A stretch of DNA of 64,000 nucleotides from Sva-07 sp963698435 (GTDB taxonomy: Bacteria; Actinomycetota; Acidimicrobiia; Acidimicrobiales; Ilumatobacteraceae): positions 124,001-188,000 of the forward strand of contig CAVOQV010000005.1 of the NCBI GenBank assembly GCA_963698435.1, written 5' to 3'. Below are positions 35,219-42,182 of this stretch, piece by piece (position 1 is the first letter of the stretch; every line of letters starts with the position of its first letter). The translations under genes and the position numbers were made by a program. The notes beneath the pieces are model-generated. The model saw only the letters and a list, made by a program, of their open reading frames with translations, had not been told where the DNA came from and searched no databases.

Positions 35219-35617
35219 TCAACCGGCATCGTTCCCCGACCGCGATGCGAGCGGCGCGAGCAGCTCGGTGACGCGTTCCTTCGGCCGACCGATGATCGCG
35301 GTGTCGGCGGTGACCACGACCGGACGCTGCAGCAACTGCTTGTGCTTGACCAGCAGCGCAACGATCTGGTCCTCCGTGGCAGCGTCGTCGTCGGTGAGGC
35401 CGAGCTTCTTCCACTTGCTGTCGCGCCGCACCAACGCCGTTGGCTCGTCCTCGAGCTTGGCGATGATCGACCGCAGGGTGTCCGCGTCCGGCGGTGTCTT
35501 GATGTACATCACGATGTCGACCTCGACACCCAGGTCTTCGGCAATGCGCACGGCATTGACGGAGGAGTTTCAATGCGGGTTGTGGAAAATGGTTGCGACT
35601 GCGTTGCTGCTGGCCAT
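35219..35617 (-). CDS. ArsC/Spx-family thiol oxidoreductase with in-frame TGA at the catalytic Cys (candidate selenoprotein)
   Basis: Reading minus from ATG 35617 gives MASSNAVATIFHNPH, then TGA at 35572-35570, then NSSVNAVRIAEDLGVEVDIVMYIKTPPDADTLRSIIAKL to a TGA stop at 35219, 132 codons in all. The ArsC family has HNP-x-C-x-x-S-R at this place, and the TGA falls exactly on that catalytic cysteine (position 16). The rest is family-like: YIKTPP, LVRRDSKWKKLGL, LLQRPVVVTADTAIIGRPKERV, of the YfgD/ArsC type. One TGA in a frame conserved on both sides indicates selenocysteine, not decay. A small hairpin follows at 35539-35561. Standard gene callers would start the gene at GTG 35551 and lose the active site. 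The stop abuts the ABC exporter start. A Cys-to-stop mutation or sequence error cannot be excluded here. Confidence 0.8.
35539..35561 (-). promoter_or_regulatory. Candidate bacterial SECIS hairpin
   Basis: In the message, counting from the base after the TGA, bases 12-17 (CAATGC) pair with 23-28 (GCATTG) around a 5-nt loop CGTGC; two more pairs (9-31, 10-30) extend it past one mismatch. A G is the second loop base, 19 nt after the TGA. This agrees with the published bacterial SECIS pattern as I know it (G in the first two loop bases, loop 16-37 nt after UGA). The structure is judged by eye. Confidence 0.55.
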
Positions 35618-35733
35618 GTGGTCGAGGCTACGACCTGATGGGAATGCTGCGCTCATCGGTTGCGACTGCATCTCGGTAGCGTCAGTGGCCCCGACTCCCT
35701 CCTTCGCAGTTCACCCCGACCGAAGGAGACGCC

Positions 35734-36165
35734 ATGTCTCGCGACCGCATGTTCCACCCGGTGCCACGAGGTGGCATCGACCCGATCCGCTGCGCCGAGG
35801 ACGCGCTGGCCGTCCTCGCTCTCGCCGCCCCGTACGGCCACGACACGATCGTGATCCTGCTCGACGCCGAGCGGCGCGGCACGTCGGTGACGGTCGTCAC
35901 CGACACGATCGATCGTGATGCGCTGTTCCGGGTGATCGGCATCTGTGTGGCAGCGACCCAGCCCGATTCAACGATCGAGGCGATGATCGTGGCGTCGAGT
36001 CGACCCGACGGCGACGTCGAGCCCGACGATGTCCACCGGTGGTTGGAGGCCAGCGACCAGTGTCGCGCGGGCGGGCTCGAACTGGTCGAATGGTTCGTAC
36101 TCGGGCGATCGGGCCCGCAACGCCCACGCGAGCTGTTCGGCGAGCCCGAGCGCTGGGCGGCATGA
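35734..36165 (+). CDS. Hypothetical protein, 143 residues
   Basis: GAAGGAG lies 6 bases before ATG 35734, a strong ribosome site. The protein is an alpha/beta domain with segments DALAVLALAAPYGHDTIVILLDAERRGTSVTVVTDTIDRDALFRVIGICV and LELVEWFVLGRSG, short acidic loops and no signal peptide. The pattern of two hydrophobic strands ending in Asp/Glu suggests a small enzyme-like or JAB-like fold, but I cannot assign it. Divergent from the ArsC-like gene and convergent with DUF4031. Confidence 0.65.
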   Translation: MSRDRMFHPVPRGGIDPIRCAEDALAVLALAAPYGHDTIVILLDAERRGTSVTVVTDTIDRDALFRVIGICVAATQPDSTIEAMIVASSRPDGDVEPDDVHRWLEASDQCRAGGLELVEWFVLGRSGPQRPRELFGEPERWAA

Positions 36166-36174
36166 CCGCAGACG

Positions 36175-36462
36175 TCACCCTCCGGAGCGGGCGCGACGTT
36201 CGGCGGGGCTGAGGCGCAGACCGGCTGCGCGGAGACGGCGCACCAGTTCGCGGCTCTCGATCTGGACGGCACCGGCGGCGACCAGGCCGTCGCGATACTC
36301 CTCGGGGATGTCGTAGTGGTCGCCCTGGAACCCCCGCCGAGGAATGCCTGCACGATCTGCGAATTCGTGGAGCTCTTCGTAGGACACGTCGCTGACCAGG
36401 TGACACCACTTCTTTCCACGCCACCACCAGCGAGCTTCGTCGATCAGGATCGTCACGGGCAT
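36175..36462 (-). CDS. DUF4031 family protein
   Basis: 95 residues from ATG 36462 (MPVTILIDEARWWWRGKKWCHLVSDVSYEELHEFADRAGIPRRGFQGDHYDIP). This is the usual DUF4031 pattern: an aromatic-rich start, W-C-H-L-V-S-D, and G-D-H-Y-D. Its length matches the family. The conserved His/Asp/Cys suggest an enzyme, but none is known. It is divergent from the HD-domain gene with 32 bp between starts. Confidence 0.85.
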   Translation of the reverse strand: MPVTILIDEARWWWRGKKWCHLVSDVSYEELHEFADRAGIPRRGFQGDHYDIPEEYRDGLVAAGAVQIESRELVRRLRAAGLRLSPAERRARSGG

Positions 36463-36494
36463 CACCCTGCCACGACGGGTGGCACACTGAGGCG

Positions 36495-37127
36495 ATGAGC
36501 GACCACGAACTCGAGCTGGAGGTTGCGTGGCAACGCCACGTGACGGCCGACCGTGCGCTCCTCGACGGCCTGCTCGCACGCCACCGCGAGAAGCACCGGC
36601 GCTACCACACTGCCACCCACGTGGCGTGGGTGATCCGCCACGTCGACGAACTTGCTGCGGCGGAACCTGTCGAGCATCTCGACGAGGTCGTCGCCGCCGG
36701 GTTCTACCACGACGCCGTCTACGAACCGGCCTCTCCGGCGAACGAGCGCGCAAGCGCGCGGTTGGCCCGTCGGGACCTGGGATCGATCGGTTGGAGCGAT
36801 GACGCCGTCGGCCGGGTCGGATCGATGATCGAGGCGACCGAACACGGCGCAGCGGGCGCCCAGCCGGCCACCGGCGACACGGCCGTTCTGCTCGATGCCG
36901 ACCTGGCGATCCTGGGGGCCGAACCGGCCGCGTACTCCACCTATGTCACGGCGGTGCGGGCCGAGTACCGCCACGTCGCCGACGACGAGTGGCGCACGGG
37001 CCGAGCGCAGGTCGTGCGCGGGTTCCTGGAACGGCCGACGATCTACCTCACTGCGGCCGGGCGCAATCGGTGGGAGGCTCGCGCCCGGGCCAACCTCACC
37101 GCCGAGCTCGCGGCGCTCACCGACTGA
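36495..37127 (+). CDS. HD-domain metal-dependent hydrolase
   Basis: 210 residues. An HD-like set: RRYHTATHVAWVIRHVDEL, then VVAAGFYHDAVYEP (the H-D pair), then ANERASARLARRDLGSIGW, ATEHGA and LLDADLAILGAEPAAYSTYVTAVRAEYRHV with the last Asp. This is the predicted metal-dependent HD-superfamily phosphohydrolase group of about 200 residues common in actinobacteria; the substrate is unknown. Its stop lies 1 bp from the end of the convergent MFS gene. Confidence 0.85.
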   Translation: MSDHELELEVAWQRHVTADRALLDGLLARHREKHRRYHTATHVAWVIRHVDELAAAEPVEHLDEVVAAGFYHDAVYEPASPANERASARLARRDLGSIGWSDDAVGRVGSMIEATEHGAAGAQPATGDTAVLLDADLAILGAEPAAYSTYVTAVRAEYRHVADDEWRTGRAQVVRGFLERPTIYLTAAGRNRWEARARANLTAELAALTD

Positions 37128-38435
37128 TCAGGTCGCCGCCGCTTCGGTGGTCACGGCGATCTCGTCGAAGGGCACGCCGTGCTCGATCTCGAGCTGCACG
37201 TCGCGCTCGAGCAGTCCGTAGCCGACGACCGTGACCAGCGTGACCATGCCCATCACCACGATGGCGCTGCGGAGGCCGATCGCCTCGGCGAGCAGACCGA
37301 GCGGCGCCGCAGCGATCCCGAACCCGGCGAAGCTGAGCATCATCAAGGACTGAACGCGGCCCTGGTGGGTGTCGCGGGTCATGTTCAGTGCGATCGAGTT
37401 CGACATCGACTGGTAGCCGGTGGTGCCGGCACCGATGAACGCCACGACGAGCACACCGACACCGAACAGCGGCGAGAGACCGAGAGCGATCACCGCCACA
37501 CCGAACAGCACGCCCGAACCCACCATCAGCTTCCAGACGCCCGCACCATCGGCACGACTCGCGAGCGGGACCGCCACGGCGACAGCTCCGATCGAGCTCG
37601 CCGACATGATGACGCCGACCCAACCGTCGCCGAGGTCGAACTCGCCCTTGACCAGTGCCGGGATGAACGCGACGTAGTTGAACCCGAACATGATGATCAC
37701 GAACGAGCTGAGAACGAGACGGCGCAGGTGGGGCCGAGCTGCCACGTAGCGGACCCCGTCGACGATCTCGGCGAGCGGGCTCGCAGTCGACGTTGCCCGC
37801 GGCGTCGACCCCGAAGGACACCGGAGCAGCAACACGAACGACAGCAGGGAGAGCACTGCGGAGACGACGTACGCGCCGCCGATGCCGATGAACACGATCC
37901 CGGCCAGCGCGCCAGCGAAGGCGGGAGCGATGACGCGGGTACCGTTCATGCTCAGCATCGACAGCGTGATCGCATTGCCGAGTTGCTCCCGTCCGACGAT
38001 CTCCGAGGTGAAGGCCATCCGCGTCGGGCCGTAGAAGCCGAACGCCACCCCCTGGGTCACGGCGGCCACGAGCAGCATCCAGAACTGGACGACGTCGGTG
38101 AGCACGACGACGCCCATTCCCGCCGCCGCGGCCAGGATCGCCCCCTGGCTCACGAGGAGGACGCGGCGCTTCGGCAGTCGGTCGGCGGCCACGCCACCGA
38201 GGGGCGTGGAGATCAGGAGTGCGACGCCGAAGCACAGATAGACGAGCCCAAGGGCTCCCTCGCGCTCGGTGAGGTCCCATGCCAGCACGCCGCGCAACAG
38301 GAACTGCATCTGCACCGACATGAACGAGAACGTTCCTGCCCACCACAGCTTGCGGTAGTCGAGGTTCTGGAGCGACGCGAAGGAACGCTCGAACCGTGGC
38401 ATCCTCCCACCCTGCCCGATCCTGGGCCGATTCAT
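37128..38435 (-). CDS. MFS transporter (in frame with malic enzyme as sequenced)
   Basis: About 435 residues from ATG 38435, or ATG 38402 (MPRFERSFASLQNLDYRKLWW), which has GGGAGG touching the start and so lacks spacing. Twelve hydrophobic helices; motif A is GGVAADRLPKRRVLLV. The group resembles Bcr/enterobactin-exporter-like MFS proteins with the N-terminal FASLQNLDYRKLW. In the given sequence the frame runs on without a stop from the malic enzyme upstream. I treat that as a consequence of an indel near 38505 and regard the MFS as a separate gene 32 bp downstream. Substrate unknown. Confidence 0.8.
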   Translation of the reverse strand: MNRPRIGQGGRMPRFERSFASLQNLDYRKLWWAGTFSFMSVQMQFLLRGVLAWDLTEREGALGLVYLCFGVALLISTPLGGVAADRLPKRRVLLVSQGAILAAAAGMGVVVLTDVVQFWMLLVAAVTQGVAFGFYGPTRMAFTSEIVGREQLGNAITLSMLSMNGTRVIAPAFAGALAGIVFIGIGGAYVVSAVLSLLSFVLLLRCPSGSTPRATSTASPLAEIVDGVRYVAARPHLRRLVLSSFVIIMFGFNYVAFIPALVKGEFDLGDGWVGVIMSASSIGAVAVAVPLASRADGAGVWKLMVGSGVLFGVAVIALGLSPLFGVGVLVVAFIGAGTTGYQSMSNSIALNMTRDTHQGRVQSLMMLSFAGFGIAAAPLGLLAEAIGLRSAIVVMGMVTLVTVVGYGLLERDVQLEIEHGVPFDEIAVTTEAAAT

Positions 38436-38467
38436 GCGATCCGGCGCACGATCGCCATGCGGTTCGG

Positions 38468-39713
38468 TCAGCTGCGGACGTGGCCCTGCTGAAGGGCCAT
38501 TGCCGCGGACTGCATCGGCGACGGCATCGGCCACGCCGGGCTCGAAGGCGCCCGGAATGACCCGCTCGGCGACCGGGTCGGTGACCAGCGAGGCGAGAGC
38601 GTCCGCGGCGGCGCGCTTGATCTCGATCGTGCAGCGCGTTGCCTGTACGTCGAGGAGGCCGCGGAAGACGCCGGGGAACGCCAGCACGTTGTTGATCTGA
38701 TTCGGATAGTCGCTCCGGCCGGTGGCGATCACCGAAACGTTGTCGGGCATCAGTTCGGGCATCACCTCGGGCGTCGGGTTGGCCATGGCGAACACGATCG
38801 CGTCGTCGGCCATGTCGGCGAGCCACTCGGGTTGGATGATGCCGGGGCCGGAGAGCCCGAGGAGCACATCGGCACCCTGCAACGCGTCACGGACGCCGCC
38901 GCGCCGATCGTCGCAGTTGCCGTTCTCGACGAACCACTGCTTGGTCGGCGTGAGGTGCTGCCGTTCACGATGAAGGATCCCACTGCTGTCGACGCCGATG
39001 ATGTCGCCGGTGCCGTCCTGGCCGACACGAGCGTCGTGCAACAGCTCGGCGACCGCAACACCGGCTGCTCCGGTGCCGACGATGACCACCCGAAGCTCCT
39101 CCACCCGCTTGCCGACGACCCGTGCGGCGTTGATCAACGCGGCGAGCGCAACGATCGCGGTGCCGTGTTGGTCGTCGTGGAACACCGGGATGTCGAGCGC
39201 CTCCTGGAGACGCCGCTCGATCTCGAAACACTCCGGTGCCTTGATGTCCTCGAGGTTGATCCCGCCGAACGTGGGCGCGATCGCCGTGCCGATCGCCACC
39301 ATCTCGTCGACGGTGCGGGCGTTCACACACACCGGGTACGCGTCGACACCCCCGAACTGCTTGAAGAGCACCGCCTTGCCTTCCATGACGGCCATCGCCG
39401 CCTCGGGCCCGATGTCGCCCAGGCCCAACACCGCCGTGCCGTTGGACAGCACGGCCACAGCGTTCGAGCGGCCGGTCAGCGACCACACGCGCTCGGGCTC
39501 GTCGGCGATCGCTTGCGACACCCGCCCGACACCGGGCGTGTAGGCGAGCGACAGGTCCTCGGGACCGTCGATCGGCACCCGAGACGCGACGACGAGCTTG
39601 CCGCCCTGGTGAAGGGCGAACGCCGGGTCGTCGGCATACGGGTCGGTCACGTCGACGCCATCGGGAATCGTCGTCGTCTCCGTCGTGGTGTTCGTGGTCG
39701 TGGTCGTGTTCAT
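38468..39713 (-). CDS. NAD(P)-dependent malic enzyme, frame break near the 3' end
   Basis: Begins MNTTTTTNTTTETTTIPDGV, an odd Thr-rich lead, then a short-form malic enzyme: DLSLAYTPGVGRVSQAI, VLGLGDIGPEAAMAVMEGKAVLFKQFGGVDAYPVC, GGINLEDIKAPECFEIE, DIPVFHDDQHGTAIV, the nucleotide loop VGTGAAGVAVAEL and FAMANPTPE. It oxidatively decarboxylates malate to pyruvate. In the printed frame the C-terminus GVADAVADAV continues as RGNGPSAGPRPQL into the MFS gene. The next frame gives AAMALQQGHVRS and TGA at 38468, a normal end. Hence a one-base indel near 38500-38510 is likely. A true bifunctional fusion is the less likely reading. Confidence 0.85.
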
Positions 39714-39776
39714 GGTCGTGGTCCGTCCTTGGTGGGAGATACGGGTGTGTCCCGAAGACCTGCAGCGGAGCCCGCC

Positions 39777-39944
39777 GCCGGTTTCCGGCTGGTCGGGCGA
39801 GTTCGACGAGAGTCAGCGCTGGCGCTGAACTCGTGTCCCCCGCCTGACCCGTACCGGAATGAGTACGGGTGCGGGGCCGCGTGCAGCCACTACTGCGCCT
39901 GCTGCCGCTACCGCGGCGACAATGGCAACAATGGCGATGAGCAC
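39777..39944 (-). promoter_or_regulatory. Leader region of malic enzyme: possible 43-residue ORF and two hairpins
   Basis: On the minus strand GTG 39944 (AGGGTG about 9 bp upstream) opens a 43-codon frame to TGA 39813, starting VLIAIVAIVAAVAAAGAVVA, i.e. a hydrophobic helix followed by a basic tail. Inside it CCCGTAC/GTACGGG (39848-39869) forms a perfect 7-bp stem, and GCCGG/CCGGC (39777-39789) a second one closer to the gene. It could be a small membrane peptide, a leader peptide, or chance. Nothing else is visible in 39714-39979. Confidence 0.3.
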
Positions 39945-39979
39945 GTGGAGCACCCTACCGGATCTGTTTGACTGGCACC

Positions 39980-40270
39980 ATGACCGACCTCGAAACGATG
40001 CCCGTCGAGCGCGTCGACGTCGACACCGACGAGGCCACCGAAACCGGTGAGCCGACCGCCGCTCACATCGTCAAGACCAAGCGAGGCGAGAACGCCGCCG
40101 CCGTCGTGTTGGAGGCGCGGATCATGGGCACACCGGTCGAAGCGCTCTGCGGATTCGTCTGGGTGCCGTCACGAGATCCCAAGCAACTCCCCGTGTGCGA
40201 GAAGTGCAAGAGCGTCTACGGGATGTACAAGGCCTTCAACGACGGCCTGCGCGACACACCCGAAGACTGA
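39980..40270 (+). CDS. DUF3039 family protein
   Basis: 96 residues from ATG 39980. The C-terminal part ALCGFVWVPSRDPKQLPVCEKCKSVYGMYKAF is the DUF3039 signature, with Cys-x(18)-Cys-x-x-Cys looking like a small zinc site. The N-terminal 30 residues are acidic. It is an actinobacterial family without known function. The following Nudix gene starts 8 bp after the stop and is likely co-transcribed. Confidence 0.9.
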   Translation: MTDLETMPVERVDVDTDEATETGEPTAAHIVKTKRGENAAAVVLEARIMGTPVEALCGFVWVPSRDPKQLPVCEKCKSVYGMYKAFNDGLRDTPED

Positions 40271-40278
40271 CGGCACTC

Positions 40279-40770
40279 GTGACCGAACTCCGGATCCGGC
40301 AGGCCGTTCGGGCCCTGCTCGTCACACCCGACCATCACGTGCTTCTGGTTCGGTTCGAGTTCCCCGACGCGACCGTCTGGTCGCTGCCCGGCGGCGGGCT
40401 CGACCCTGGGGAAACCCATGTCGAAGCGCTCCATCGCGAGCTGATCGAGGAGGTCGGACTGCACGATCCGGTGGTCGGTCCGCACGTGTGGGATCGCGAG
40501 CACATCATCGCCCATGACGACGGCCTGTGGGACGGCCAACGCGACCGGTACTACCTGGTCGAGGCGGCGGAACGGTTCGAGCCGACGCCGGCGCTGACCT
40601 GGGAACAGCTCCGCGCCGAACGCCTCCACGAATTGCGCTGGTGGCACGTCGACGAGATCGAGCGCGCGACCGCCAGCGACACCTGGTTCTCACCGCGAGC
40701 ACTCGGTCAGCACCTGCGTGCGCTGATCGTCGATGGCGCTCCACCGGCTCCGATCGACACCGGCGTCTGA
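40279..40770 (+). CDS. Nudix hydrolase
   Basis: 163 residues from GTG 40279. The Nudix box is complete: GGGLDPGETHVEALHRELIEEVGL (G-x5-E-x7-REL-x-EE-x-G-L). Before it, RQAVRALLVTPDHHVLLVRFEFPDATVWSLP is the usual first strand pair, and after it ELRWWHVDEIE is the closing strand. The family hydrolyses nucleoside diphosphates linked to another group; the substrate is not set by these motifs. Downstream of DUF3039 on the same strand. Confidence 0.9.
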   Translation: MTELRIRQAVRALLVTPDHHVLLVRFEFPDATVWSLPGGGLDPGETHVEALHRELIEEVGLHDPVVGPHVWDREHIIAHDDGLWDGQRDRYYLVEAAERFEPTPALTWEQLRAERLHELRWWHVDEIERATASDTWFSPRALGQHLRALIVDGAPPAPIDTGV

Positions 40771-40782
40771 TCTCATCAGGGG

Positions 40783-41001
40783 TCACCGGCGCAGCGATCC
40801 GTGACCGATCGAGCGGTCGAAACCATCCGCGGCGGTGTCGAGCAGCACCTCACCCGAGGGTTGCGATCGCGGAGGGGCGAACCGGCCCATCGCACGGGCG
40901 GCGACAGACAACGGGCCGAAGCCGACAACCTCGTCGATCCCCGACCCCGGTACGGGGATCCGAACGGTTCCGTCGAATCCGCAAGTACATCCTGCCATCA
41001 A
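40783..41001 (-). pseudogene. Remnant of an acyl-CoA thioesterase
   Basis: A short frame ending EVLLDTAADGFDRSIGHGSLRR-stop matches the C-terminal part of the intact thioesterase at 42183-42995 (WVLLELIPEGFHRSIGHGSLRIW), and the DNA is similar over about 60 bp. The catalytic N-terminal part is missing and the copy stops early. I read it as a decayed paralogue or duplication debris. The remaining 41002-41190 holds no gene that I can support; it is visibly richer in A/T than the surroundings. Confidence 0.5.
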
Positions 41002-41190
41002 TCTCTGGGTTCCACAGCCGCTGAATCACCTTGATTCGTTCCTCGAGCGCACGGCGAATTACGAATGGGAAATCGCGGGTCTGGAAATGTCATCGCCGGC
41101 AGACGCAGCGAGAAGAGCAGGACTTATGGATGCGTCTGCAACTGTTGGTCTCGCAAGTTCATATGGATAGTGGGCATCCTAGATATTTTC

Positions 41191-41238
41191 TTGTCTTCGT
41201 GTGCCCAGTGGGCTATCATTTGCTCTCAACGGGAGGGG
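41191..41238 (+). promoter_or_regulatory. Sigma70-type promoter and ribosome site of the cupredoxin gene
   Basis: TTGTCT (41191-41196), 17-bp spacer, TATCAT (41214-41219), followed by GGGAGGGG (41231-41238) seven bases before ATG 41245. This is the clearest housekeeping-type promoter in the window and lies in an A/T-richer stretch. Confidence 0.6.
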
Positions 41239-41244
41239 ACGGAC

Positions 41245-41688
41245 ATGGGGAAGACTTCGAAATTCGCGGCCTTTGTCGCGCTTGGAGCACTGGTATTCGC
41301 AGCCTCGGCCTGCGGTTCGGACGACGACGGTGGCGGAGGTGACGATTCCGGTGCAACGGAACTGGAAGCCACCCTGGCCGACTTCCAGTTCACTCCCGAC
41401 AGTTGGACCGCCGCAGCCGACGAGGACGTGACGATCGAGCTCACGAACGACGGCGCGGTCGCCCACGAATGGGTCATCCTCCAATCCGGCGTCACCATCG
41501 AGAGCGAGGCAGATCTCCCCGACACCGAGGAAGAACTCCTCGCCGACTTCGTGCTCACCGAGACCGAGGTGGAATCCGGGGAGACCCAGGACATGGTGTT
41601 CAACGTGCCCGCAGGGACCTATCAGATCATCTGTGCCATCGAGACCCATTTCGATGCCGGCATGGAAGGCACACTCACCGTCGAGTGA
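41245..41688 (+). CDS. Cupredoxin-domain lipoprotein 1
   Basis: 147 residues. Signal VALGALVFAASAC with lipobox, an acidic/glycine linker (GSDDDGGGGDDSG), then a cupredoxin fold. Type-1 copper ligands are recognisable: His in AHEWVILQ, and Cys/His/Met in CAIETHFDAGM (C-x4-H-x4-M). It should be a membrane-tethered electron carrier or copper-binding protein outside the membrane. The upstream open frame is rejected because the promoter and GGGAGGGG point at ATG 41245. The next cupredoxin gene follows after 4 bp. Confidence 0.85.
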   Translation: MGKTSKFAAFVALGALVFAASACGSDDDGGGGDDSGATELEATLADFQFTPDSWTAAADEDVTIELTNDGAVAHEWVILQSGVTIESEADLPDTEEELLADFVLTETEVESGETQDMVFNVPAGTYQIICAIETHFDAGMEGTLTVE

Positions 41689-41692
41689 TGTC

Positions 41693-42145
41693 GTGCCCCC
41701 GACATTCGATCATCGAGGTACCGTCGACCGCCGGGCACGCGTCGCTGTCGCAGCGCTGACAGTGCTCGCGCTCGGAGTCGTCGGGTGCGGGCCTGACGGG
41801 CCCGACGTGGTGAACGGACAGATCGTCGATGTCGACGACACCGACGACGTACTTCTCGGTCCGGGCGATTCGGTTCGAATCGCCATGACCGAATTCGAGT
41901 TCTCCCCTCACGAATTGATCGTCGAGCCCGGCGAGTACTCCGGCGAACTCGTCAACGAGGGGGTCGTGCAGCACAATCTGACGTTCGCCGACGGCACGTC
42001 GCACCCAGTGGCGCCAGGTGAGTCCGTCGCGATCGAGTTGCTCGTGCCGGATGACGGTCTGACGTTCTTCTGCTCGATCGAGGGCCACGAAAGCGCCGGT
42101 ATGACCGGCGAGATCCGCACACCGGAGACGCACGACAGCAACTGA
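41693..42145 (+). CDS. Cupredoxin-domain lipoprotein 2
   Basis: 150 residues from GTG 41693. Signal VAVAALTVLALGVVGC with lipobox, then a cupredoxin domain: IAMTEFEFSPHELIVEPGEYSGELVNEGVVQHNLTFADG with the first His, and CSIEGHESAGM (C-x4-H-x4-M) with the others. It is a paralogue of the preceding gene, with which it forms a two-gene operon, but sequence identity outside the copper loop is low. Partner oxidase or reductase is not in the window. Convergent with the thioesterase. Confidence 0.85.
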   Translation: MPPTFDHRGTVDRRARVAVAALTVLALGVVGCGPDGPDVVNGQIVDVDDTDDVLLGPGDSVRIAMTEFEFSPHELIVEPGEYSGELVNEGVVQHNLTFADGTSHPVAPGESVAIELLVPDDGLTFFCSIEGHESAGMTGEIRTPETHDSN

Positions 42146-42182
42146 CGGCCGCGCGGCGGCCCGTGATCGCCGAAGTGCACCC

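Noticed and set aside
35219..35551. ArsC-like gene starting at GTG 35551 with TGA as a plain upstream stop
   Set aside because: That product would lack the first strand and active-site loop, while the upstream codons encode exactly the missing family sequence.
37128..39713. Genuine malic enzyme-MFS fusion protein
   Set aside because: A normal malic enzyme C-terminus with its own stop exists in the next frame at the joint, and a second start codon precedes the MFS domain.
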